Positions 14,088-20,986 of a stretch of DNA of 20,986 nt are shown one piece after another (position 1 is the stretch's first letter; the number at the start of each line of letters is the position of its first letter). The translations under genes were made by a program, and so were the position numbers. Source of the stretch: JANRLJ01 sp034437895 (GTDB taxonomy: Bacteria > Chloroflexota > Anaerolineae > Aggregatilineales > Phototrophicaceae); contig DAOTTO010000323.1 of the NCBI GenBank assembly GCA_034437895.1, positions 1 to 20,986 of the forward strand. The letters run 5' to 3'. The notes under the pieces are model-generated. The model saw only the letters and a program-made list of their open reading frames with translations, had not been told where the DNA came from and searched no databases.

Positions 14088-15122
14088 TTATTCGTCAAAC
14101 AATTCGCCGACGCTGCGCCCTTCGTGCGCCCGTAAAATAACCTCTGCCAGCATCGGCGCAACCGAAAGAACGGTCATATTCGGAGGGAGTTTTTCTGGCG
14201 GGAGGGGGATGGTGTTGGTAAGGATGATTTCTTTAAGATTGAGTGCGCCCAGCCGTTTAAAACTGAGATCGTTCAAAAAGCCGTGCGTAAAGGCCAGATA
14301 AATATCCTTCGCGCCGTTTTCTCGCAGCACCCCGACGGCATTCACGACGCTGCCAGCGGTGTTTACCTCGTCATCGACTAGCAGCACATTGCGGCCTTCT
14401 ACGCTGCCGATGATCGAGAGCGCTTGTGGGCGTTCTTTATTATCCACCCGGCGTTTCTCCACGAGGGCGACAGGCATATTGAGCTTTTCGCCCCAGTTGC
14501 GGGCTGTTTTCGCAAAACCAAGATCAGCCGAGACGACGGTTAAATCTGGGATATTTTTTTCTTGGACGTAATCGCTCAGGAGATGAAACGAAGTCAGTGC
14601 ATCGCCGGGGATGTTGAAGAAGCCTTGAATTTGTCCTGCGTGGAGGTCAATCGTAATGTAGCGGTCTGCCCCTGCTGCCTCGATCATGTTGGCAAGCAGA
14701 CGGGCAGTAATGGGGACTCGCGGTTGATCTTTTTTATCGGAACGTCCATAGGTTAAATAAGGGATGACGACGTTGATGCGCCATGCGGAGTCGCGTTTGA
14801 GTGCGTCGATCATAATCAGCATCTCAAAGATATTATCGTGGATGGGCGAACACATGGTTTGCACGAGATAAACATCCTTGCCGCGCACACTTTCCTTCAG
14901 CCTGAGGAAGATATTTTCGTTGGTAAATACCGTTCGCTCATATTCACCCGGTTTAATACCCAGATGGGCGGCGATTTCTGCCCCAAGCCCCCCAGCGGCG
15001 TTACTGGCAAATAACTTAATTTCACCTAAGCGCATATCTGAAATATCCTCTTTGATGGCGTAAAACTCGCGGGTGATTTTTGTTCCCGGTATCTTTTGGC
15101 TTGCCAGCAGGTCTTCTATCAT
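14088..15122 (-). CDS. prs: Ribose-phosphate pyrophosphokinase (PRPP synthetase)
   Basis: Makes PRPP from ribose 5-phosphate and ATP for nucleotide, His and Trp synthesis. Seen: LFASNAAGGLGAEIA, ESVRGKDVYLVQ, MLIMIDALKRDSAWRINVVI, the SDKKDQPRVPITARLLANM segment, the conserved IDLHAGQIQGFF, and the ribose-phosphate loop LLVDDEVNTAGS. Several positions differ from the Bacillus enzyme (FTNEN for FSDGE, SADLG for SPDHG, DDEVNTAGS for DDIIDTAGT). They fit, from memory, the divergent SDKKD-type subfamily. The family normally begins at MRLGEIKLF (ATG 15033-15035, GAGG 11 nt upstream, 315 residues). I list the ATG at 15120-15122 because it is only 19 nt after meaB and has AGGG 8 nt upstream. The extra 29 residues may not be translated. 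Confidence 0.9.
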   Translation of the reverse strand: MIEDLLASQKIPGTKITREFYAIKEDISDMRLGEIKLFASNAAGGLGAEIAAHLGIKPGEYERTVFTNENIFLRLKESVRGKDVYLVQTMCSPIHDNIFEMLIMIDALKRDSAWRINVVIPYLTYGRSDKKDQPRVPITARLLANMIEAAGADRYITIDLHAGQIQGFFNIPGDALTSFHLLSDYVQEKNIPDLTVVSADLGFAKTARNWGEKLNMPVALVEKRRVDNKERPQALSIIGSVEGRNVLLVDDEVNTAGSVVNAVGVLRENGAKDIYLAFTHGFLNDLSFKRLGALNLKEIILTNTIPLPPEKLPPNMTVLSVAPMLAEVILRAHEGRSVGELFDE

Positions 15123-15141
15123 TGAATTTGCCCTGCATATC

Positions 15142-16164
15142 TTAAACTTTTTGTGTTTCCAAGATGAGGTGGACGGCATGTTGTGGGTCGATCTGACGTG
15201 CTTGGATGCGTTCAATCATATCCGTCAGGACGCTTGTCGTAACTTCGGCTTGCAAACGCATCATCAATGCACTTTGCAAACGCTCGTAAAGCTCAATTTC
15301 AATTCGCTGTCGTTCTAACTCGGTGTTCAAGCCGTTTTCGGCAATATAACGGCGATGATCCGCAATCGCCTCGATCAAGGCTTGGACTCCTGAGACCGTA
15401 GTATCCTCGCTGGTCGCCACTGTGCGAATGACGGGCGGAATCCAAAACGTATTTTCGTGCGGATTGGTTGTTTTTTCCAGCCTGATAAGCTGCCCGTGAT
15501 GCGATATCATATGTGACTTTGCTGCGGGATGCCCTAATTCTAGCATTGCCCTCAGGCCACGCACGGTGTTATCTGCACCGGGGCGATCTGCTTTGTTGAC
15601 GACCAAAATATCGGCGATTTCCAGAATACCTGCTTTGATAGCCTGTACATCATCGCCCATACCCGGTGCTTCGACGACAATGGTTGTTTGGGCGGCGCGG
15701 ACAATATCGACTTCACTTTGCCCTGCTCCGACGGTTTCCACCAAAATCACGTTAAAACCCGCCGCATCCAAGACGCGCATGGCATCGCGTGTCGCCCGTG
15801 CCAGTCCACCAAGGCTCCCGCGTGTCGCCATGCTGCGTATGAAAACGCCTTTGTCCCCCGAAAGATCGCGCATACGGATGCGATCGCCTAAGATTGCGCC
15901 GCCAGAAAATGGGCTGGTCGGGTCTACGGCGATGATGGCGACTGTTTTGGCTTGTTCACGGTAGGCTTTCGCCAGTGTATTCACCAACGAACTTTTTCCT
16001 GTTCCGGGTGCGCCTGTGATGCCGATCATCCATGCTTGCCCGGTATGCGAAAATAACGCTGCAACAGCCTCATCCGCGCCTTGACTGCCGTTTTCGATAA
16101 CGGTCAACAGACGTGCTAGCGCTCGTCGACTGCCCTTAAGCACCTCATCAGCCAGAAGCATCAC
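15142..16164 (-). CDS. meaB: Methylmalonyl-CoA mutase-associated GTPase MeaB (ArgK family)
   Basis: A 340-residue G3E-family GTPase that gates cofactor loading and protects the B12-dependent mutase from inactivation, in the cytosol. Seen: Walker A GAPGTGKS (residues 51-58), AVDPTSPFSGGAILGDRIRM (79-98), the switch segment VETVGAGQSEVDI, and the guanine-specificity motif NKADRPGADN. The C-terminal ~50 residues are a helical dimerisation arm. It starts as GTG (16162-16164) immediately followed by ATG (16159-16161); either may be used, and both overlap the TGA of the upstream B12-binding subunit gene. The overlap means translational coupling, as expected for a mutase subunit and its chaperone. 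prs follows 19 nt downstream or a little more. Confidence 0.95.
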   Translation of the reverse strand: MMLLADEVLKGSRRALARLLTVIENGSQGADEAVAALFSHTGQAWMIGITGAPGTGKSSLVNTLAKAYREQAKTVAIIAVDPTSPFSGGAILGDRIRMRDLSGDKGVFIRSMATRGSLGGLARATRDAMRVLDAAGFNVILVETVGAGQSEVDIVRAAQTTIVVEAPGMGDDVQAIKAGILEIADILVVNKADRPGADNTVRGLRAMLELGHPAAKSHMISHHGQLIRLEKTTNPHENTFWIPPVIRTVATSEDTTVSGVQALIEAIADHRRYIAENGLNTELERQRIEIELYERLQSALMMRLQAEVTTSVLTDMIERIQARQIDPQHAVHLILETQKV

Positions 16165-16610
16165 GTCGCTTGCTCACTAGAATTCGCGCTGTTTTTATCG
16201 GTCACAATTTGATGAATTTGTTTAACGATTTCCTCAGTGCTGGTGCCGGGCCCGAAGATACCACGTACCCCCATCGCCGCCAATTGTGGCTTATCATCAT
16301 CGGGGATGATGCCGCCCAGAATCAGCGGTATGTCTTCGAGTTCGTTGGCATTCATCACTTCTCGGATGCGCGGCACGAGCGCCATGTGCGCCCCGCTGAG
16401 GATGCTTAACCCGACGACATCGACATCTTCTTGCAAGGCGGCTTCGGCAATCATCTCTGGTGTTTGGCGCAGCCCGGTGTAAATTACTTCAAATCCGGCA
16501 TCGCGGAGGGCGCGGGCGATAACCTTTGCGCCCCGATCATGCCCATCTAAACCCGGTTTAGCAATAAGTATACGTATTCCTTGTCCTGCCATAAGATTAA
16601 TGAATTCCAT
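16161..16610 (-). CDS. Cobalamin-binding (small) subunit of methylmalonyl-CoA mutase or related acyl-CoA mutase
   Basis: A 149-residue stand-alone B12-binding domain. The base-off/His-on motif DxHxxG is D22-G-H24-D-R-G27, so His24 would be the lower cobalt ligand. SILSGAH and LILGGIIPDDD supply the second and third cobalamin contact segments, and FGPGTSTEEIVKQI is the typical C-terminal helix. In this split type the radical catalytic (large) subunit is a separate protein, and it is not in this window. Such subunits serve methylmalonyl-CoA, ethylmalonyl-CoA or isobutyryl-CoA mutases, which I cannot tell apart here. The overlapping meaB gene supports an acyl-CoA mutase. Neither the ATG at 16610 nor that at 16592 (MAGQGIRI) has a clear ribosome binding site. 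Confidence 0.92.
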   Translation of the reverse strand: MEFINLMAGQGIRILIAKPGLDGHDRGAKVIARALRDAGFEVIYTGLRQTPEMIAEAALQEDVDVVGLSILSGAHMALVPRIREVMNANELEDIPLILGGIIPDDDKPQLAAMGVRGIFGPGTSTEEIVKQIHQIVTDKNSANSSEQAT

Positions 16611-16630
16611 AGAAATACTTTGATGCTTGA

Positions 16631-16639
16631 ATTATAACA
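16631..16639 (-). promoter_or_regulatory. Extended -10 promoter for the mutase-meaB-prs operon
   Basis: On the minus strand this reads TGTTATAAT, an exact TGnTATAAT extended -10. Start of transcription near 16624 leaves a leader of only about 14 nt to the ATG at 16610, or about 32 nt to the alternative ATG at 16592. A minus-strand -35 is not evident. Confidence 0.5.
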
Positions 16640-16753
16640 TATCGTCCTTAGCACAACCGCTTAAAAGAATGCACTTGATAGTAAATTTTTCCCAATAAAA
16701 CATAAAACAAACCAAAACCTAATGCTTGTGAAGCGTCTTTATGAAAAACATTA

Positions 16754-16762
16754 TGATAGAAT
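16754..16762 (+). promoter_or_regulatory. Possible extended -10 for the histidine kinase gene
   Basis: TGATAGAAT is one mismatch from the extended -10 consensus. It lies 40 bp before the kinase start codon, giving a leader of about 34 nt. Low confidence; the 192-bp gap (16611-16802) otherwise shows only the opposing promoter. Confidence 0.35.
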
Positions 16763-16802
16763 TGTGGTACCTAGGTTCAGAATTTGATACAAGGCATGAA
16801 AC

Positions 16803-19800
16803 ATGCGAGCCGCATCCACAGCAGAGATCAAAAGGCAAACGACCACTGTACCTGCTGCACCAGGTAAACAAGCCGAGCGACTGCGCTATGGCATTCTCCT
16901 CGCGGCAGCCTTGGTGACGATAGGATTAATTATCCTTTATTTGGTTTTGGGCATCACTTGGTTTAGTCGGCCTTTTCTGGGCGTGATGGTTTCGCATACC
17001 CAAACCGTCAATGCTGGACAGCCGACTGGGAGTAAAGGGTGGGCTGGCTTAGATGCGGGGATGCGGCGTGGCGATCTGATTATCCAGATTGATTCCAGAG
17101 ATGTCACCGACCAAGCCTCATTTGAGGCTGCGATCAGTCTGCTAAAAGCTGAAGAATTTGTCAATGTTGTGTTTGAACGCCCCGCACCGGATGGGCAGCT
17201 CTCTTTGCCAACGATGCAGGAAATTAATCGCAACTCTGCTTATTTAACCGTCTGCGAGGAACCCGATTTAGAAAGAGAATTGGCAAGCTGTCGCTCGTCT
17301 TTCGCGCTTCGCAGCTTGCCCGATAATGATTTCTTGGCGTTTTTTATTATTCCTTCAATTTCGGCACTCCTGGTTCTCAGCATTGGTCTGCTGCTGGTGC
17401 GTGTACGGGGTAAGCAAGAAAATGCTTTTATGCCGATTTTAGGCTGTTTTTTGTTAGCCATTTTTATGAGTGGCATGTTTGATGGCAGTTCAACCCATGC
17501 GCTGGGGCCGATTTGGTTGGTCGCAACCGTGTTTTTAGGCGGTGTATTAATCACACTAGGGCTGACATTTCCGCTGACTGCTGCCTTTATTTATAAATAT
17601 CCACTTCTGCGTTATGTGCCGATGATTGGCAGTGTGGTTTTAGCGGCGGCTGTGTTGGTGCAGTATTACACCGAAACGCCCCAAACAGTCGGCAGCAGCG
17701 CCATTACTGTGAGTATTGCCGTCATCATGAGCAATGCGATTTTAGCTACACTCTTGTTCTTTTATCAGCGTCCCCGCGCCAGAAGTCCGCTGCTGCGCGA
17801 TCAATCCAATACCTTGTTTATTGGCTCGTCCTTGGCATTAGCACCAGCCTTGGTTTGGCTGGCGGGTCTTCTCATCCGACTGGTAACAGGGCAAACGATG
17901 CTGGCGTTTAGTATAGAAGCGACCACACCCTTTTTTATTCCGCCAGCGATGAGCGTGGGATATGCAATGTTGCAATCTCGCCCTAGAGATACTGATCGCG
18001 TGATTAGCCAAGCAATTAGTTATACCGTGATGCTGGGTGCGCTGATCGTCGGATTCTTTCTGCTGGTTTTGGGGGCGAATATGCTGGCTGTTCCCAACAT
18101 CAGCGCGAATGATCCGGTCTTAGTGGCTTTGACGATCTTCTTCATCTCAATGTTATTTTTACCAGTGCGTATCCGATTACAGCGCCGCATTGATGAGATT
18201 TATTTCCGCACTCGCCGCGATTATCAGAACGAGTTAGAGGAATTCGGGCGTAAGCTGACTTCAATGGTTGATTATCAAACGATCATCCGGGAGTTCCGTA
18301 CGCTGTTAAGCGACACTGTAAAGCCATCCGGTGCGCTCGTGTTTTTATATAACGCGCAAAACGGTAATTTTACAGCGTATGGCGATCCTAAGCCGGAAAC
18401 TGATATTACCTTTACGATGGACAGCGGGGTTGTTCAGCTTCTTAATAACAGCAACGCCACGATTTTTCTGGAACCAGGCCAGCCTTGGCCGGTGGAACTG
18501 CGTTCTGATCGGGCGCGTTTAAGTATTTTGAAGGTCATGGTGATCGCGGGGATGAGTGGCAGTGAGCAGTTAAATGGCTTTATCTGTCTTGCACCGCCGC
18601 TTTCTGGTCTGCGTGGCTACAATTACGAAGAACTGCGCTTTATCAACAATCTCGTCAATCAAATTGCGGTGACGATTGAACGCGCCCAAGTGATCGATAA
18701 CATGGAACGGCGTGTGCGGCAGTTGGATGTACTCAGCCGTGTTGGTCAGGCGGTGAACTTCACCATCGAAATGGATGATCTGTTGGAACTCATCAGCGCC
18801 CAGACCGACCAACTTATTTCATCGCCGTATTTTTATATCGCGCTGCATGAGCCTATCCTAAACGAACTTTTCTTCGCCTTCTTCCTTGAGGATGATGAGC
18901 GCAACCGCGATAACGAAGGTCAGCGTTGGGAGCTTGGGCGCGATCTTTTTAGTGAAGTGGTGACGACCAGCCAACCGCTTATCGTGGAAGATTACGCCAA
19001 AGCGATGATGAAGAATCAATATCAATTCAGCTACGAATCGCGCAATATCAAAGCATGGATGGGCGTGCCGCTAATTGCTGGAACGCGCACATTGGGCGTT
19101 TTAGCCGTCGGTGAATCTGACGCGAATAAGACCTATAACCAAGATCAACTGCGTATCTTTAGCGACATCAGTGCGTTGGCAGCAAGCGCGATTGAAAAAG
19201 CCCGTCTCTTTGCGGAAACCACCACACGCGCCCGTCAGTTGACGATCCTCAACGACATCAGTCGTCAGATGGTGGCTGCTGAAGCCGATATTGAGACTCT
19301 CTTAAGCCTGATTACGTCGGCTGCGGTGGATATTTTGAACGCGCAGGCGGGTTCACTGCTGCTGACCGCCGACGATGGCAGCAGCGATTTGGAATTTAAA
19401 GCAGCGGTAGGCGGAACAGGGAAAGATTTAGTCGGGACGCGCTTGAAGGCAGGTTACGGGCTGGTGGGTAAAGTGGCTGCTAGCGGTGAACCTGTAATCT
19501 CCAACGATACTTCGCGGGATAACCGCTTTGATGGGGACTTAAACGCCAGCTTCCGTACCAATTCTATCTTGGCTGTGCCGTTGATTGGTAAAGATCGTAT
19601 CGTCGGTGTATTGGAAGTGCTGAATAAAAAAGACGGTACGGTTTATATCAGCGAAGACGTTGAGCTGCTCACGACTTTCGCGGCACAAGCAGCCATCGCG
19701 CTGGAAAATGCCCGTCTGTTCCAAATGACAGACTTGCAACTCTCGCGGCGTGTTCAGGAACTTGAAAATCTTGAGCTGATCGACAAGGAATTGAATCGGA

Positions 19801-20986
19801 CTCTTGATCTGGAAAAAGTAGCGCAGATTACGGTGCGATGGGCGATTGCCAACAGTGGGGCGGTTGCGGGGATGTTGGGCGTATTAACGGAAACCAAATC
19901 GCATTTACGCATCGTCGCCAGTTATGGCTACAAAGAAGACCTGCTTCGCAGCAATATGGTCGAAAATGGGATGTGGCCTATCGACAAGGGTATTATCAAG
20001 CGTGTGCTGCGTACTCGTCGTGCCGACCTTGCCCCAGATGTGAAAATCGACCCCGATTATACGGAACTGCTCCCGCGCTCCATCAGCCAAATTACGATTC
20101 CGATGCTTTCGGGTGATGAATTGAACTCGGTCCTGGTATTAGAGACGAACCGCGAACCGCGTTTTAATCTGCTTGACCTCGATTTTGTGCAGCGTCTCGC
20201 AGAACATGCCAGCATCGCTATCGCCAACGCCCAACTTTATGAACAGCTTACCCGCGCCAACGAGTCGAAATCGGAATTTGTCGGTTTTGCCGCGCACGAA
20301 CTTAAGAATCCGCTGACCTCGGTGAAAGGGTACGCGGATACGCTCATGGGACCGATGGGCAGCCTGATTAGCGAACAACAGCGCAGAGAATTTTTGGCCG
20401 TCATCCGTTCCAACGCAGATCGTATGCAGACGATTATTGATGATCTACGCGATATTGCGCGGATTGACGCAGATCAGCCGCTAGTTTCCACCGTTCTTTC
20501 GCCTACGAGCATCCGTAAGGTTGTTGTGGAAACACTGCGGCCTTTCCAACAGCAGTTAATCGACAAACATCAGGAAGTTATCCTGAATGTGAATGAGGAT
20601 TTGCCACTCGTTATGGGGGATGAAACCCGTTTAATCCAAGTCATGACGAATTTCGTCAGTAATGCCTATAAATACAGTCCGCCGGAAGCAAAAATCACCA
20701 TTAATGCGAAAGTGAAGCGCGTTTTCCGCAATGAACGCGGCGCAGATATTGGCCCTGTGATGATTGTTTCGGTTAAGGACGCGGGTATCGGCATGGGCGA
20801 AGAAGACTTGCAAAAAATCTTTAAAGTGCGCTATTTCCGTAGCGAGAATCAACTGGCTAGAGACCAACCCGGTACAGGTTTGGGCATGATGATTACCCAA
20901 AACATCATCGAACAACATAAGGGGACTGTGTGGGTGGAAAGCGAGATCGGCAAGGGTTCCATCTTCTACTTTACCGTGCCGCTTGC
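16803..20986 (+). CDS. Large sensor histidine kinase: PDZ-like, about ten TM helices, four GAF domains, HisKA, HATPase_c (3' end outside window)
   Basis: An open frame of 1394 codons runs from ATG 16803 (AAGG 8 nt upstream) to the window edge. In order: TM helix at about 30-55; extracytoplasmic PDZ-like domain at about 70-130 (AGLDAGMRRGDLIIQIDSRD); a Cys151/Cys163 pair before TM2; about nine TM helices between 176 and 460, putting the rest in the cytoplasm. Then four GAF domains at about 490-635, 640-800, 813-973 and 990-1145, each ending in a helix like AIALENARLF. HisKA carries the phosphoacceptor His1165 in AHELKNPLT. HATPase_c shows the N box TNFVSNAYKYSP, G1 DAGIGMG (Asp1326) and G2 GTGLGMMI. 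The frame ends at FYFTVPLA, so only a few residues are probably missing. It should phosphorylate a response regulator not present here. The TM-PDZ-multi-TM head recalls ComP of Bacillus (from memory). Confidence 0.9.
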   Translation, partial: MRAASTAEIKRQTTTVPAAPGKQAERLRYGILLAAALVTIGLIILYLVLGITWFSRPFLGVMVSHTQTVNAGQPTGSKGWAGLDAGMRRGDLIIQIDSRDVTDQASFEAAISLLKAEEFVNVVFERPAPDGQLSLPTMQEINRNSAYLTVCEEPDLERELASCRSSFALRSLPDNDFLAFFIIPSISALLVLSIGLLLVRVRGKQENAFMPILGCFLLAIFMSGMFDGSSTHALGPIWLVATVFLGGVLITLGLTFPLTAAFIYKYPLLRYVPMIGSVVLAAAVLVQYYTETPQTVGSSAITVSIAVIMSNAILATLLFFYQRPRARSPLLRDQSNTLFIGSSLALAPALVWLAGLLIRLVTGQTMLAFSIEATTPFFIPPAMSVGYAMLQSRPRDTDRVISQAISYTVMLGALIVGFFLLVLGANMLAVPNISANDPVLVALTIFFISMLFLPVRIRLQRRIDEIYFRTRRDYQNELEEFGRKLTSMVDYQTIIREFRTLLSDTVKPSGALVFLYNAQNGNFTAYGDPKPETDITFTMDSGVVQLLNNSNATIFLEPGQPWPVELRSDRARLSILKVMVIAGMSGSEQLNGFICLAPPLSGLRGYNYEELRFINNLVNQIAVTIERAQVIDNMERRVRQLDVLSRVGQAVNFTIEMDDLLELISAQTDQLISSPYFYIALHEPILNELFFAFFLEDDERNRDNEGQRWELGRDLFSEVVTTSQPLIVEDYAKAMMKNQYQFSYESRNIKAWMGVPLIAGTRTLGVLAVGESDANKTYNQDQLRIFSDISALAASAIEKARLFAETTTRARQLTILNDISRQMVAAEADIETLLSLITSAAVDILNAQAGSLLLTADDGSSDLEFKAAVGGTGKDLVGTRLKAGYGLVGKVAASGEPVISNDTSRDNRFDGDLNASFRTNSILAVPLIGKDRIVGVLEVLNKKDGTVYISEDVELLTTFAAQAAIALENARLFQMTDLQLSRRVQELENLELIDKELNRTLDLEKVAQITVRWAIANSGAVAGMLGVLTETKSHLRIVASYGYKEDLLRSNMVENGMWPIDKGIIKRVLRTRRADLAPDVKIDPDYTELLPRSISQITIPMLSGDELNSVLVLETNREPRFNLLDLDFVQRLAEHASIAIANAQLYEQLTRANESKSEFVGFAAHELKNPLTSVKGYADTLMGPMGSLISEQQRREFLAVIRSNADRMQTIIDDLRDIARIDADQPLVSTVLSPTSIRKVVVETLRPFQQQLIDKHQEVILNVNEDLPLVMGDETRLIQVMTNFVSNAYKYSPPEAKITINAKVKRVFRNERGADIGPVMIVSVKDAGIGMGEEDLQKIFKVRYFRSENQLARDQPGTGLGMMITQNIIEQHKGTVWVESEIGKGSIFYFTVPL

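Noticed and set aside
15566..15964. A 132-codon plus-strand ORF opposite meaB
   Set aside because: Shadow of conserved GTPase motifs on the other strand; Ser/Thr/Pro-rich with no start signal.
16611..16802. A tRNA or small RNA gene between the divergent operons
   Set aside because: I looked for cloverleaf arms and a GTTCGA-type T-loop and saw none; the gap is explained by two opposing promoters.
16796..16867. Short ORF from ATG 16796 overlapping the kinase start
   Set aside because: AAGG lies only 1-2 nt before this ATG, too close to serve it, while it is ideally spaced for ATG 16803, whose frame stays open for 1394 codons.

Overview
The window (20,986 bp, roughly balanced base composition, densely coding) is a stretch of bacterial chromosome. 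It carries 16 protein-coding genes, two of them cut by the window ends, and I found no rRNA or tRNA gene. Gene content (two S1-domain proteins in tandem, menaquinone methyltransferase, separate B12-binding mutase subunit with MeaB, a very large GAF-domain histidine kinase) and the small dispersed palindromes fit a Chloroflexota (Anaerolineae-like) bacterium. That placement is inferred from general knowledge; no marker gene in the window proves it.

Layout. 1-4543: the 3' end of an unrecognised gene, an inverted array of 7-bp repeats, a THUMP-like SAM methyltransferase, a DUF4258-like small protein on the minus strand, a 1-pyrroline-5-carboxylate dehydrogenase (rocA type), a 128-bp MITE-like element with a 5-bp target duplication, and a phosphoribosyltransferase. 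4544-9115: a translation-related block on the plus strand: a PadR regulator, two paralogous four-domain S1 proteins, ribosomal protein bS21 and initiation factor IF-1. The second S1 gene has a perfect-consensus sigma-70 promoter and a leader of about 190 nt with competing hairpins that look like an attenuator. 9112-12928 (minus): menaquinone methyltransferase MenG/UbiE after a UbiD-family protein whose usual acidic catalytic residues appear to be replaced, then a membrane-anchored PstS-like solute-binding protein. 13086-14078: a plus-strand methyltransferase. 14088-16610 (minus): an operon of B12-binding mutase small subunit, MeaB GTPase and PRPP synthetase. 16803-20986 (plus, cut by the window end): a receptor histidine kinase of at least 1394 residues with one TM helix, an extracytoplasmic PDZ-like domain, about nine more TM helices, four GAF domains, HisKA and HATPase_c.

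How the parts relate: the S1/S1/S21/IF-1 block is concerned with translation initiation; MenG (and possibly the UbiD-like protein) with quinone synthesis; the B12 subunit with MeaB with methylmalonyl-CoA or a related acyl-CoA mutase, whose large subunit is not in this window. The most unusual items are the PDZ/multi-TM/GAF kinase, the non-canonical UbiD-like protein, the S1 leaders, and the small repeat elements.
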